A DNA stretch of 29,905 nucleotides, taken from assembly GCA_964568805.1 (NCBI GenBank), contig CAZMRW010000052.1, positions 1-29,905 of the forward strand, read 5' to 3'. Below the pieces are notes generated by a model. The model saw nothing but the letters and a program-made list of their open reading frames with translations. It was not told the origin of the DNA and did no database searches. The translations under genes were made by a program, and so were the position numbers. Positions within the stretch are counted from its first letter, which is position 1. Every line of letters starts with the position of its first letter. Below are positions 1-8,270 of the stretch, piece after piece. The stretch comes from CAZMRW01 sp964568805. Lineage in GTDB: Bacteria > Pseudomonadota > Gammaproteobacteria > Methylococcales > Methylomonadaceae.

Positions 1-72
1 TTTGGGTATCCCGGCGGGCATGACGGTCTTGAACAAATCTGACAAAGTAGAATTAATAACAAATGACCTCGA

Positions 73-240
73 TCAGCATCTGTCGTAGCGAAAATTCCTT
101 ACAAAATCCTGTAACGATAAATTTTCTTTGACTTCATCATGCGGAATCAATAAATACTTCCAGGCCTTGCCGCCGTTTTTCAGCAGATAGTTGCTCGCAT
201 TCTCACACCACTTAACTGCCGCTTCGGCTTTCACTTGCAC
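73..240 (-). pseudogene. C-terminal remnant of a type III restriction/helicase-like protein
   Basis: A frame on the minus strand runs from about 240 to a TGA at 73-75 and reads as protein-like sequence containing KAEAAVKWCENAS and KAWKYLLIPHDEV. From family knowledge this resembles the extreme C-terminus of large type III restriction (Res) or DEAD/DEAH helicase subunits, where a nuclease-like region ends in an alternating W/C and YL pattern. Upstream of 240 the same frame loses protein character and meets a stop near 307, so no N-terminal or helicase part exists here. I read it as a decayed end fragment left beside recG. Identification is from memory of the family only and is uncertain. Confidence 0.35.
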
Positions 241-277
241 CCTGCTAGGCGCGGTTCTGCACCATACGGATCGTGAC

Positions 278-305
278 GAATCAGGAACCGTCCGGTTTCC
301 GATTC
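278..305. repeat. Inverted repeat just downstream of recG
   Basis: Two 12-base arms, 278-289 and 294-305, pair with two mismatched positions around a 4-base loop. The hairpin lies about 30 bases past the recG stop on the minus strand. It has no U-run, so it is not a clear intrinsic terminator; it may stabilise the 3' end of the recG message or be part of a dispersed repeat. Confidence 0.4.
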
Positions 306-333
306 AAAAAATAGTGTACGGACCCCCACAATG

Positions 334-2415
334 TTAAACTTCGGCGTATTCCGTGGATGCGCCAAGCCAGCGCTCGCACAAAGGCTGTATGGCGTTTGGC
401 GACTCGATAAATAAGCGGTCGCCAACTTGCCGGATATCGTCCAGCAAGTCGGCATCCCTGGACAAATCCGCGATTTTAAAGTGCATGGCCCCGGTTTGCC
501 GGGTGCCCATGACTTCGCCCGGGCCACGTAATTCCAGATCCTTTTCGGCAATGACGAAGCCATCGTTGCTGTCTCTTAAAATGCCAAGGCGATGGCGGGC
601 ATTATCCGACAACGGCGATTGATACATCAACAAACAGTAGCTGTCGCCGTCGCCCCGCCCGACCCGTCCCCGCAATTGATGCAATTGTGAAAGACCCAGG
701 CGTTCCGGGTTTTCAATGATCATCAAACCGGCATTGGGCACATCGACGCCTACCTCGATAACCGTCGTGGCGACCAGCAAATCGATGAGATGGTTTTTAA
801 AAGCCCGCATCGTGGCTTCCTTATCGGCGGGCTTCATTCGGCCATGAATCAGGGCGATGCGTATATTGGGCAGTGCTTCGGACAATCGTTCAGCAGTTTT
901 TTCGGCGGCTTCGCATTGAAGGATTTCCGATTCTTCAATCAGGGTACAAACCCAGTAAGCCTGTCTTTTTTTGGCTACCCAATTGTTAATTCTGGCGATC
1001 ACCTCTTCCCTGCGTTCGGCCGGAATCACGCTGGTGACGATGGGCTTCCTGCCGGGCGGCAGTTCGTCGATGATGGAAATATCCAAATCCGAATATTGCA
1101 GCATGGCCAGGGTTCGTGGAATCGGCGTGGCGGTCATCACCAACTGATGCGGCCTGATACCCGCGTCCTTGCCTTTTTCTCGAAGCGCCAGGCGCTGATG
1201 CACGCCGAAACGATGCTGCTCATCGATGATGCAAAGACCCAGGCGGTGAAAATCGACACCCTCCTGAAACAAGGCATGGGTGCCGATAATGATGTTTGCC
1301 GATCCGTCGGCCAGATCGTGTAACAACTGTTGGCGTTGCAAGCCTTTCACCTGGCCGGTCAATAAGACGACCTGCGCCTGAAAGCCATCAAACCAGGCGC
1401 TGACTGTCCGGTAGTGTTGTTCCGCCAATAATTCGGTCGGCGCCATGATCGCCACCTGATAGCCGGCGCTTATCGCCAGTAAGGCCGCGTAAGCTGAAAC
1501 CACTGTTTTCCCGGACCCGACATCGCCCTGAATCAGTCGCATCATAGGGCGCTGGCGGCGGCAATCCGTCGCAACTTCTGACATCACGCGTTGCTGCGCT
1601 CCGGTGAGCGTGAACGGCAACGAGCGGATGAAATGATCTTCAGCGATCGGGTCCCTGGGAAATTCCGGCGCCCGCCAGGATTCGCACCGGTTTTTCGATT
1701 TCCTGAGGCTTAAATAATGGGCCAGCAACTCCTCAAATGCGAGGCGCTTGAGGGCAGGAACGTTGCCGTTAAGCAATGCTTCTATCGAAACCGATTCATC
1801 AGGCGCATGCAACGTTTGGATAGCCTCCACCAGGGAAGGGTAATGAAAATGATTTAAAATCGAATCGGGTATCCAGTCCGTCAACGCCCTGCCATCGCTG
1901 CCACACAGGTTTAGAGCCTGCTTCACCGCTTTGCGTACCGCGTTTTGGCTGAGGCCTTCAGTCAGAGGATAAACCGGAGTCAATCGAGTTTCCGTGGCGA
2001 AGGCTTCAGGATTCGAAATGATGCTGTATTCCGGATGCACCATTTCCAGACCCGTATATCCGTACCTGACTTCGCCGAAACAACTGATGAGTGTGTCCGG
2101 CTTCAGGGCATTATGCTGGTTTGCGGTAAAATGGAAAAATTTCAAAATGATAAACCCGGTGCCATCGCTAATTCTTACCATCAGGCTTTTGCGTCCCCGG
2201 GGCATAATCTCGGAATACTCCACCGTCCCGCAGATCAAGGCCGTCATGCCCGCTTTCAGCGAAGCGATAGGATGGATGCGGGTACGGTCTTCATAGCGGA
2301 GGGGTAAATGGAAAACAAGATCCTGGATGACCCGGATGCCGAGCCTCTCAAAACGTTTGGCGGTTTGGGAGCCGATTCCCGTTAAAGCGGCAACCGGTTG
2401 CTTAAGAAAATTCAT
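334..2415 (-). CDS. recG: ATP-dependent DNA helicase RecG
   Basis: RecG remodels stalled replication forks and Holliday junctions by ATP-driven branch migration in the cytoplasm. The 693-residue product is the normal family length. An N-terminal wedge/OB region (roughly residues 50-150) precedes the two helicase lobes. Visible motifs are Walker A GDVGSGKT (297-304), DEQHRFG (398-404), TATPIPRT (428-435) and QLRGRVGRG (580-588). The ATG start gives the typical opening with PVAALTGIG, a helix-hairpin-like segment. It follows ridA by 44 bases and spoT further upstream, the usual gammaproteobacterial spoT-recG neighbourhood, so it is probably the last gene of that transcription unit. Nothing is abnormal in the protein. 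Confidence 0.97.
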   Translation of the reverse strand: MNFLKQPVAALTGIGSQTAKRFERLGIRVIQDLVFHLPLRYEDRTRIHPIASLKAGMTALICGTVEYSEIMPRGRKSLMVRISDGTGFIILKFFHFTANQHNALKPDTLISCFGEVRYGYTGLEMVHPEYSIISNPEAFATETRLTPVYPLTEGLSQNAVRKAVKQALNLCGSDGRALTDWIPDSILNHFHYPSLVEAIQTLHAPDESVSIEALLNGNVPALKRLAFEELLAHYLSLRKSKNRCESWRAPEFPRDPIAEDHFIRSLPFTLTGAQQRVMSEVATDCRRQRPMMRLIQGDVGSGKTVVSAYAALLAISAGYQVAIMAPTELLAEQHYRTVSAWFDGFQAQVVLLTGQVKGLQRQQLLHDLADGSANIIIGTHALFQEGVDFHRLGLCIIDEQHRFGVHQRLALREKGKDAGIRPHQLVMTATPIPRTLAMLQYSDLDISIIDELPPGRKPIVTSVIPAERREEVIARINNWVAKKRQAYWVCTLIEESEILQCEAAEKTAERLSEALPNIRIALIHGRMKPADKEATMRAFKNHLIDLLVATTVIEVGVDVPNAGLMIIENPERLGLSQLHQLRGRVGRGDGDSYCLLMYQSPLSDNARHRLGILRDSNDGFVIAEKDLELRGPGEVMGTRQTGAMHFKIADLSRDADLLDDIRQVGDRLFIESPNAIQPLCERWLGASTEYAEV

Positions 2416-2459
2416 TAAGCGTTATCGCAGGTAAAGGCGTTTATGCCACTACCGGGCGC

Positions 2460-2864
2460 TCAGGATGCCGGATATTGTTCGGGTTGCAGATACATGATTG
2501 CATCCATTTCTACCAATGCCGCCTTGGGAAGGGCGGCAACACCGACAGCTGCACGCGCCGGATACGGTTCATGAAAATAGCTGCCCATGATTTCATTGAC
2601 GAGCGGGAAATGAGACAGATCGGTTAAATAGACAGTCAGTTTAACGATGTCGGAAAGATCGCCGCCGGCCGCCTGAGCAACCGCTTTCAAGTTGTCAAAA
2701 ACCTGAGCTATCTGATCAGAAATATCATGATTGATGATGCTCATGGTTTCAGGAACAAGGGGAATTTGTCCTGAAAGATAGACCGTTCGGTCGACCCTGA
2801 CCGCTTGCGAGTAGGTGCCTATGGCTTGCGGGGCATTTAAAGTCCGGATGATTTCTTTTGTCAT
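2460..2864 (-). CDS. ridA: RidA family reactive enamine/imine deaminase
   Basis: RidA (YjgF/YER057c/UK114) proteins hydrolyse reactive 2-aminoacrylate and related imines released by PLP enzymes. The 134-residue product is typical in length. The catalytic arginine is visible at residue 104 in PARAAVGV, equivalent to Arg105 of the Escherichia coli protein, and Glu119 in VEMDAI matches the conserved acidic residue. The N-terminal APQAIGTYSQAV motif is the family signature. It lies between spoT and recG on the same strand, 148 bases after spoT, the place where trmH sits in E. coli. The ATG start at 2864 fits the usual N-terminus. Confidence 0.95.
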   Translation of the reverse strand: MTKEIIRTLNAPQAIGTYSQAVRVDRTVYLSGQIPLVPETMSIINHDISDQIAQVFDNLKAVAQAAGGDLSDIVKLTVYLTDLSHFPLVNEIMGSYFHEPYPARAAVGVAALPKAALVEMDAIMYLQPEQYPAS

Positions 2865-3012
2865 GCAGATTCCAGTACAGTGAGCAATGTCATAAAGTTA
2901 AGAATACAGGCTATTTTCCCGATCGGCACAGGTCATCATGATGGGAGTAAGAAATAAACAATTTTCCTGAATACAACGGCATTGAGACTGATGATGTAGT
3001 CAGCAGGATGCC

Positions 3013-5181
3013 CTAGGCCCTGACCCGGGTAATTTTCAGCACGATCGGCAGTTCTTTTAAGCGGCGAATGACTTTCGCCAAATGGACGCGGTCTTTTACC
3101 GTAAAGGTGATCAGATCCACGCAAACCCGGTCATCCTGATCGACGACATTAACATTTTCAATGTTCGAATTCTGTTCGGATATAACGGATGCAATCGTTG
3201 CCAATGCGCCTCTCTGATTGAGAATTTCTATGCGCAGTTCGCTTGGAAACTCGCCGGTCACATCCTGACTCCATTCGACATCCAGCCAGCTGGTTTGTTT
3301 CTTCCTGACGTCATTGCTGTTATGGCATTCGTGGTGATGAACGACAATTCCCTTTCCCGGATTAAAAAATCCGATGATCGAATCTCCCGGTATCGGCCTG
3401 CAGCATTTAGCCAGGGTAATGATCATGCCCTCCGTACCCTTGATGATTAACGGTGTTTTCTGGGTCTGATCGGTGTCTTCGAGTTTGACTGCAGCCAGCA
3501 CATCGTCCTGGGCGATGCGTTTGGCGATCAAAAACGGCATCTTGTTACCCAGGCCGATATCTTCAAGCAACTCGTTCATGGTCTGCATGCCGGTCACTTT
3601 CAACAGGTCCTGTATGCGGCTTTCTTCGACAGTATCCAGATGCAAATGCATGGCCAGGAGTTCTTTTTCCAGTAAACGGCGTCCCAGGCTGATGGCTTCT
3701 TTCTGTTTAAAGTTTTTAAGATAGCTGCGGATACTTGAGCGGGCTTTCGCGGTGACGACATAATTTAGCCATAGCGGATTGGGCCGCGCCCAGGAGGCGG
3801 TAATGATTTCCACCGTCACGCCGTTTTCCAGCCTGGTTTGCAAGGGCACCAGCTGTTTGTCGATTCTGGCCGACACGCAGGCGTTACCGATATCGGTGTG
3901 GACCGCGTAAGCAAAATCGATGATCGTCGAGCCGCGCGGGATTTTGACGATTTCGCCTTTGGGAGTGAAAACAAAGACTTCCTGAGGAAACAGGTCCACT
4001 TTCAAATTATCGATAAATTCCAGGGAATCGCCGGCCGATTTCTGGATTTCCAGTAAATCGCGCAGCCATTCGTTGGCGCGGGCCTGAAACTTTTCGGATT
4101 TATCGTCATCGGATTTATACAGCCAGTGCGCCGCTATTCCCGATTCCGCCATGCGGTGCATGTCGTGGGTCCTGATCTGGATCTCAATCGGCACGCCGTA
4201 GGGTCCCATCAGTATGGTATGCAGTGATTGATAACCATTGGCTTTGGGCAGGGCGATATAATCCTTGAAACGCCCGGGGATCGGTTTATAAAGGTTATGG
4301 ACGATTCCCAAGGCGCGATAACAGGTGTCAACGTCATCGCAAAAAATCCTGAAAGCGAAGACATCGAAAATATCGGTCAGGGAAACCTTTTTATGAAGCA
4401 TTTTTTGATAAATGCTGTACAGGTCTTTTTCCCTGCCGACTACATCGCAGTGAAGATCGGCTTCTTCGACGCGTCTTTTGATCGAGTTTTCTATGGTATC
4501 GACAACTTTGAGGCGGTTGCCCCGGGCTTTCTTTACGGCATTTTTCAATACGGAGTGCCGGCGTGGATACATTGCTTCAAAACTCAGCAATTCCAGTTTA
4601 TGCCGAATATTGTTCATGCCCAGGCGATTGGCGATGGGGGCATAAATATCCAGCGTTTCCTTTGCGATACGGCGTTTTTTTTCCGCCGGCATCACGCCCA
4701 GGGTCTGCATGTTATGAAGCCGGTCGGCCAGTTTGACCATAATGACGCGTAAATCCTTGGCCATGGCCAGAAACATTTTACGGACATTTTCGGCCTGGGT
4801 TTCCGCATGCGATTTGCTGTCGATCTTGGTGAGTTTGGTAACCCCGTCAACCAGTTCGGCAACATCCGGGTTGAAACGCTCGGCCAGCTCATTTTTGGTG
4901 ACCGGGGTATCTTCAAGAACATCATGTAATATCGCCGCCATGATGCAATTGGTATCCATCCGGATTTCGGCAAGACTGATGGCGACGGCGACAGGGTGAC
5001 AGATATAGGCTTCGCCGCTTTTACGGAATTGGCCGGAATGCGCCGCGTCGCCGAATTCGTATGCCAGATAACAATCATTTATCTGGCTTTGATCCAGATA
5101 GCCGGACAGTGTCGCGCACAAGCGCCTGATCAGTTTATCCTGAGGGCGTTCAAGCTCGATAGTGTCGGCTATGTCCAGCAT
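3013..5181 (-). CDS. spoT: Bifunctional (p)ppGpp synthetase/hydrolase SpoT
   Basis: SpoT makes and degrades the stringent-response alarmone (p)ppGpp. The 722-residue protein has all expected domains: an HD hydrolase with H62, H86-D87 and ED at 90-91, a synthetase domain with RFKDYIA at 304-310 and EIQIRT at 333-338, a TGS domain near 400-465, a zinc-finger-like stretch with CC and HHHEC, and a C-terminal ACT domain near 650-722. The intact HDxxED hydrolase motif separates it from RelA, which has lost it. It begins 10 bases after rpoZ, so the two are almost certainly co-transcribed, as in other gammaproteobacteria. No anomalies were seen. Confidence 0.97.
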   Translation of the reverse strand: MLDIADTIELERPQDKLIRRLCATLSGYLDQSQINDCYLAYEFGDAAHSGQFRKSGEAYICHPVAVAISLAEIRMDTNCIMAAILHDVLEDTPVTKNELAERFNPDVAELVDGVTKLTKIDSKSHAETQAENVRKMFLAMAKDLRVIMVKLADRLHNMQTLGVMPAEKKRRIAKETLDIYAPIANRLGMNNIRHKLELLSFEAMYPRRHSVLKNAVKKARGNRLKVVDTIENSIKRRVEEADLHCDVVGREKDLYSIYQKMLHKKVSLTDIFDVFAFRIFCDDVDTCYRALGIVHNLYKPIPGRFKDYIALPKANGYQSLHTILMGPYGVPIEIQIRTHDMHRMAESGIAAHWLYKSDDDKSEKFQARANEWLRDLLEIQKSAGDSLEFIDNLKVDLFPQEVFVFTPKGEIVKIPRGSTIIDFAYAVHTDIGNACVSARIDKQLVPLQTRLENGVTVEIITASWARPNPLWLNYVVTAKARSSIRSYLKNFKQKEAISLGRRLLEKELLAMHLHLDTVEESRIQDLLKVTGMQTMNELLEDIGLGNKMPFLIAKRIAQDDVLAAVKLEDTDQTQKTPLIIKGTEGMIITLAKCCRPIPGDSIIGFFNPGKGIVVHHHECHNSNDVRKKQTSWLDVEWSQDVTGEFPSELRIEILNQRGALATIASVISEQNSNIENVNVVDQDDRVCVDLITFTVKDRVHLAKVIRRLKELPIVLKITRVRA

Positions 5182-5191
5182 AATTCAGATT

Positions 5192-5431
5192 TCAGAACAT
5201 GGGGGTCGGATCATGTGTTTCGGCGGTACGATGCAGAAGATTGATGTTCGCGGCCGTCACATGGCCTGCCGCAATTTCCCGTAAAGCAACGACGGTGTCT
5301 TTGTCTTTGCCGCGAGGAACGAATTCAGTGGCGCCGTGACTTAGCTGGCGAGCCCTGGCTCCGGCCAGTAAAACCAGTTTGAAACGGTTTTCAACATGCT
5401 CTAAACAATCTTCAATAGTAACTCTTGCCAT
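5192..5431 (-). CDS. rpoZ: RNA polymerase omega subunit
   Basis: The omega subunit assists folding and assembly of the beta-prime subunit and forms part of the ppGpp binding site on RNA polymerase. The product is 79 residues and opens with MARVTIEDCLEHV, the family N-terminus, followed by RFKLVLLAGARARQL. I chose the ATG at 5429-5431 over an upstream in-frame codon at 5470 because it gives the canonical N-terminus and is preceded by an AAGG ribosome-binding site at suitable spacing. Its position directly before spoT is conserved. gmk, which usually precedes rpoZ, is absent here; pgk lies upstream instead. Confidence 0.95.
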   Translation of the reverse strand: MARVTIEDCLEHVENRFKLVLLAGARARQLSHGATEFVPRGKDKDTVVALREIAAGHVTAANINLLHRTAETHDPTPMF

Positions 5432-5569
5432 TTTAAACCTTATATCCGAGAGAAAAATTACATTAATCAACCTGTTTGACCAGGCTGACCGATATTATGT
5501 TGCATCCTTGCTTCCATAACAGAAAGGACAAATAAATTAAAATTATATAATACTAGATAACTTATACCA

Positions 5570-6742
5570 TTAAGCACGCGATTTTAAAACAGCAACCGCC
5601 GGAAGTTCCTTGCCTTCCAGGAATTCCAGAAAAGCGCCGCCTCCGGTCGAGGTATAAGATACCTTGTCGTTAATGCCATATTTGTCGATAGCCGCCAGCG
5701 TATCGCCGCCGCCGGCAATTGAAAACGCACTGCTCTCGGCAATGGCCGTCGCCAGTACCTTTGTCCCGTTGCCGAACTGTTCGATTTCAAATACCCCGAC
5801 AGGACCGTTCCAGACGATGGTTTGCGCCGATTTTAAAATTTCGGCATATTGTTTTGCCGTATCAGGACCGATATCCAGAATCAAATCATCGGCTTCTACA
5901 TCCGCCACTTTTTTGACGGTCGCCGTTGCCGTTTCCGAAAACTCCTTGGCGCAAACGACATCGACCGGAATCGGAATGTCGGAGCCGGCCTGTTTGGCCG
6001 CCGCAATCAGTTCCTTGGTTTCGCCGATCAGGTCGGGTTCGTACAGCGATTTGCCGACCGGAAAACCCGCCGCGGCAATAAAGGTATTGGCAATGCCGCC
6101 GCCGACGATGAGCTGATCGACCTTTTCCGAAAGTGTTTTCAGCACGGTTAGTTTGGTCGAAACCTTGGAACCGCCGACAATGGCGACCAACGGTTTGGCC
6201 GGCGTTTCCAGCGCTTTGCCCAGGGCATCCAGTTCGCTGGACAATAATGGCCCCGCGCAGGCAATGGGAGCGAATTTGGCGACGCTGTGCGTTGAGGCCT
6301 CGGCTCTGTGGGCGGTACCGAAAGCGTCCATCACGAAAATATCGCACAGGGCGGCCATTTTCTTGCCGAGTTCGTCGCTGTTTTTCTTTTCGCCGACATT
6401 AAAGCGCACGTTTTCGCACAGCACCACTTCGCCTGGCTTGATGTCGATGCCGCCCAGCCAGTCTTTTTCGAGGCGGACCGGTTTGCCCAGCAGGCTCGTC
6501 AAGCGTTCGGCCACAGGTTTCATTGAAGAATCTTCATCATACTGGCCTTCGATCGGCCGGCCCAGATGCGACATAACGATGACCGCCGCGCCCTTCTCCA
6601 GGGCTTTGACAATGGTCGGGACGCTGGCCTGAATACGAATATCGCTGGTAACTTTGCCGTCCTTGACCGGCACGTTCAGATCCTGGCGGATCAAAACACG
6701 TTTTCCCGATAAATCCAGATCAACCATTCTTTTAATCGACAT
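5570..6742 (-). CDS. pgk: Phosphoglycerate kinase
   Basis: This enzyme transfers a phosphate between 1,3-bisphosphoglycerate and ADP in glycolysis and gluconeogenesis. The 390-residue product is the usual bacterial length. It shows the N-domain substrate motif RQDLNVPVKDG near residues 19-29, the GGSKVSTK stretch, GGGIANTF, and the C-domain nucleotide-binding motifs AGGGDTLAA and STGGGAFLEFLEGK. The ATG start is preceded by a strong AAGGAG. Elsewhere pgk is commonly next to gapA, pyk or fba; here it stands alone, 138 bases before rpoZ. No intrinsic terminator is obvious between the two. Confidence 0.97.
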   Translation of the reverse strand: MSIKRMVDLDLSGKRVLIRQDLNVPVKDGKVTSDIRIQASVPTIVKALEKGAAVIVMSHLGRPIEGQYDEDSSMKPVAERLTSLLGKPVRLEKDWLGGIDIKPGEVVLCENVRFNVGEKKNSDELGKKMAALCDIFVMDAFGTAHRAEASTHSVAKFAPIACAGPLLSSELDALGKALETPAKPLVAIVGGSKVSTKLTVLKTLSEKVDQLIVGGGIANTFIAAAGFPVGKSLYEPDLIGETKELIAAAKQAGSDIPIPVDVVCAKEFSETATATVKKVADVEADDLILDIGPDTAKQYAEILKSAQTIVWNGPVGVFEIEQFGNGTKVLATAIAESSAFSIAGGGDTLAAIDKYGINDKVSYTSTGGGAFLEFLEGKELPAVAVLKSRA

Positions 6743-6781
6743 ATTACGCTCCTTGATTTAGGTTATTTGTTAAATTCTATC

Positions 6782-6787
6782 ATTATA
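6782..6787 (-). promoter_or_regulatory. Candidate -10 element for pgk
   Basis: On the minus strand TATAAT occurs about 40 bases before the pgk start codon. No convincing -35 hexamer is seen at 16-18 bases, so this is only a partial promoter match. Confidence 0.35.
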
Positions 6788-6909
6788 AAATATTGGTGGC
6801 TGATAAGTCTTGTTTACATGTTTAAAGCAAATAAAATGCCGGTGTTTGCAGCAATAGGTTTTGTCCTGTTTTTATAAGCAATTTAGGCCTAACCGGAGGG
6901 CATCCCTGA

Positions 6910-7195
6910 TCGTCAAATGGTCAGCTTTACCATAGAGAAGCCGAAGAAGCCGAACAAAGGCTTTGGTATCATCTTCGCGCTTACCGTTTTATGAATTTGA
7001 AATTTAAACGGCAAAAACCGATAGGACCGTTTATCGTTGATTTTCTGTGTATGGAATATCGGTTGATTGTTGAAGCGGATCGCGGCCAGCATGGCGGTGA
7101 TGATGATGCGAGACGCGATGCCTGGCTTCAGGAGCATGGATTTACCGTGTTGGGCTTTTGGAATAATGATATTTTGCAACAGACATCACTTGCGC
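6910..7195 (+). pseudogene. DUF559 endonuclease-like gene, broken at both ends
   Basis: The frame carries the DUF559 (vsr/restriction-like nuclease fold) signature: EAEEAEQRLWYHLR, then KFKRQKPIGPFIVDF, then LIVEADRGQH, DARRDAWLQ and FWNNDIL. Homologous residues begin upstream of the ATG at 6991, at about 6930, but the frame meets TGA at 6907-6909 with no ATG, GTG or TTG between. The natural start is therefore gone, and starting at 6991 would remove the first conserved helix. At the 3' end the reading frame runs straight into an antisense IS200 remnant at about 7195, so the last residues of the family are replaced by transposon sequence. It is most likely non-functional. Small DUF559 proteins are common passengers in variable regions. 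Confidence 0.75.
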
Positions 7196-7380
7196 ACATG
7201 ATCCGGCATCACATGCCCTTCGATGACCCGGCTCTCTTTCTGGCTCGCCAGCCTTTTAAATACTTCCCCCAAATGTCGGCGCAACGGCTTATACAAGGTT
7301 CGCCGCCGACATTTCGGGATAAATACAACACGATATTTGCACTCCCACCGGGAGTGGCTTAAGCTTTCGTTCTCGTCCAT
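7195..7380 (-). pseudogene. tnpA: IS200-type transposase tnpA, 5' fragment
   Basis: The translated start contains SHSRWECKYRVVFIPKCRR, then LGEVFKRLASQKE and EGHVMPDHV, the well-known N-terminus of IS200/IS605 Y1 HUH transposases, ending at the HUH-region motif (PDHVH in intact proteins). Here the frame changes after PDHV and stops within a few codons at 7186. Intact proteins are roughly 140-150 residues; about 60 remain, and the tyrosine nucleophile helix is lost. It is antisense to, and fused with, the DUF559 remnant. Confidence 0.8.
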
Positions 7381-7391
7381 CAGGTTCTCCT

Positions 7392-7419
7392 CTATCGTGT
7401 GCTTGGCGGTTCACGATAG
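7392..7419 (-). promoter_or_regulatory. IS200 leader stem-loop
   Basis: CTATCGTG at 7392-7399 pairs perfectly with CACGATAG at 7412-7419 around a 12-base loop, just upstream of the tnpA start. In IS200 such a leader structure restrains transposase expression and blocks read-through; that role here is inferred from family knowledge. Confidence 0.55.
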
Positions 7420-7464
7420 TGAGTTTCCTGATGGACTCCTCTTATTGTCAAACTTCTGCTGTCT

Positions 7465-7481
7465 CCCCGGCAGAGCCGGGG
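7465..7481. repeat. IS200 end hairpin
   Basis: CCCCGGC, AGA, GCCGGGG form a perfect 7-bp stem with a 3-base loop about 85 bases before the tnpA start. This fits the imperfect-palindrome end recognised by Y1 transposases in the IS200/IS605 family. Confidence 0.6.
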
Positions 7482-7519
7482 GATTTCCCATTATTGGTTA
7501 ATAGCGATTCGAAATTAGG

Positions 7520-7548
7520 TTGACAATACAATCAACTTCCCATATAGT
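7520..7548 (+). promoter_or_regulatory. Near-consensus sigma-70 promoter for the thioredoxin-like gene
   Basis: A perfect -35 TTGACA (7520-7525) is separated by 17 bases from TATAGT (7543-7548). The start codon follows at 7584 with AGAGG in front. A dyad GTTGA-N8-TCAAC overlaps the -35, a possible operator. Confidence 0.75.
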
Positions 7549-7583
7549 ATCGACTCGCTACTTTTATTTTAGAGGTAATTATT

Positions 7584-7817
7584 ATGTCAACTGCAATTTT
7601 CTATCATGCCGGCTGCCCTGTTTGTGTAGGAGCAGAACAAATGCTCGCCGAAGCTATCGACCCAAAATACAAGATTGAAAATGTCCATTTGGGTAAAAAC
7701 TCTTCTCGTATAGCGGAAGCGGAAAAAGCCGGCGTGAAATCGGTTCCGGCACTGGTTTTAAATGGCCATGCCTTTCATATTAACTTTGGTGCCTCCATTG
7801 AGGATTTAAAACACTAA
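7584..7817 (+). CDS. Small thioredoxin-fold protein (CPVC)
   Basis: A 77-residue protein with a thioredoxin/glutaredoxin-like layout: strand, then the CPVC redox motif (C11, C14), then a helix, and a cis-proline segment KSVPALVLNG with P55. It has no signal peptide, so it should act in the cytoplasm. It is shorter than classical thioredoxin (about 105 residues) and close to the minimal glutaredoxin-type fold. It has its own strong promoter and stands as a single gene between mobile remnants and the nir operon; the partner protein is unknown. The start is supported by AGAGG nine bases upstream. The specific disulfide or thiol substrate cannot be inferred. Confidence 0.85.
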   Translation: MSTAIFYHAGCPVCVGAEQMLAEAIDPKYKIENVHLGKNSSRIAEAEKAGVKSVPALVLNGHAFHINFGASIEDLKH

Positions 7818-7879
7818 AAACGCTGAAAACGGCAGATGGCAAAAGCCATCGCGATAAGGTGTTTACTCATCAATCATTC

Positions 7880-7905
7880 GGCGGAATACGCTACGTTATT
7901 CCGCC
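7880..7905. repeat. REP-like palindrome
   Basis: GGCGGAATA (7880-7888) and TATTCCGCC (7897-7905) form a perfect 9-bp stem with an 8-base loop. No U-run follows, so it is not a typical terminator. The sequence type is familiar to me as a dispersed intergenic repeat in several gammaproteobacteria, but copy number here cannot be known from one window. Confidence 0.6.
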
Positions 7906-8270
7906 TTACGAACTGTGAGTTCGGGAAGGCAACCAGAGAGAACGCCAAAAACCGGTTTCGGCATCTGTCGACGTCTCTCCGGGACTAGCCAATCCGGCTG
8001 ACCGCCGTCAAAGACACCTCCCGTATAACCACAAGCAACAAATTCAATACACGGCGCAACTACCAACAAAAACGTTCGCTTGCTGTGGAAGCTTGCATGC
8101 GCTACGGTAGACCCTCTTACCGGCAGCGTCCCCCCCCATTCAGCCTTATGATGCCTACCCTCGACTATCCTGTTGTACTTGGAAAATGGTTCTTCAATAC
8201 CCTTTTCTTTACCCGCAAGAAAAATCGAATCTAGAAGTCCATGAAATCGAACTTGAGATTTCAGGCAAAA
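7896..8270 (-). other. Start-less 125-codon open frame
   Basis: One minus-strand frame is open from a TAA at 8271-8273 to a TAA at 7896-7898 inside the palindrome. It lacks ATG, GTG or TTG near its beginning. Translated pieces include KYNRIVEGRHHKAEWGG, FLLVVAPCIEFVACGY and GGQPDWLVPERRR. I cannot assign a family. It may be a spurious open frame within a repeated element or a decayed gene. Confidence 0.3.

Larger units (their letters stand above)
7186..7482 (-). mobile_element. Truncated IS200/IS605-family element (end plus tnpA start)
   Basis: Three IS200 traits occur together on the minus strand: a subterminal hairpin (7465-7481), a leader stem-loop (7392-7399 with 7412-7419), and the first about 62 codons of a Y1 transposase. 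The rest of the transposase, including the catalytic tyrosine, is missing, so the copy cannot move by itself. Its inner breakpoint is near 7195, inside the DUF559 gene. Confidence 0.75.

Noticed and set aside
231..563. 110-codon minus-strand frame overlapping the recG end
   Set aside because: It mostly lies in a second frame of recG and has no recognisable domain.
6913..7179. 88-codon frame antisense to DUF559
   Set aside because: It is the shadow of a recognisable DUF559 sequence on the plus strand.
7520..7535. FNR site before the thioredoxin-like gene
   Set aside because: The arms TTGAC and ATCAA are six bases apart rather than four, and TTGACA is better explained as a -35 box.
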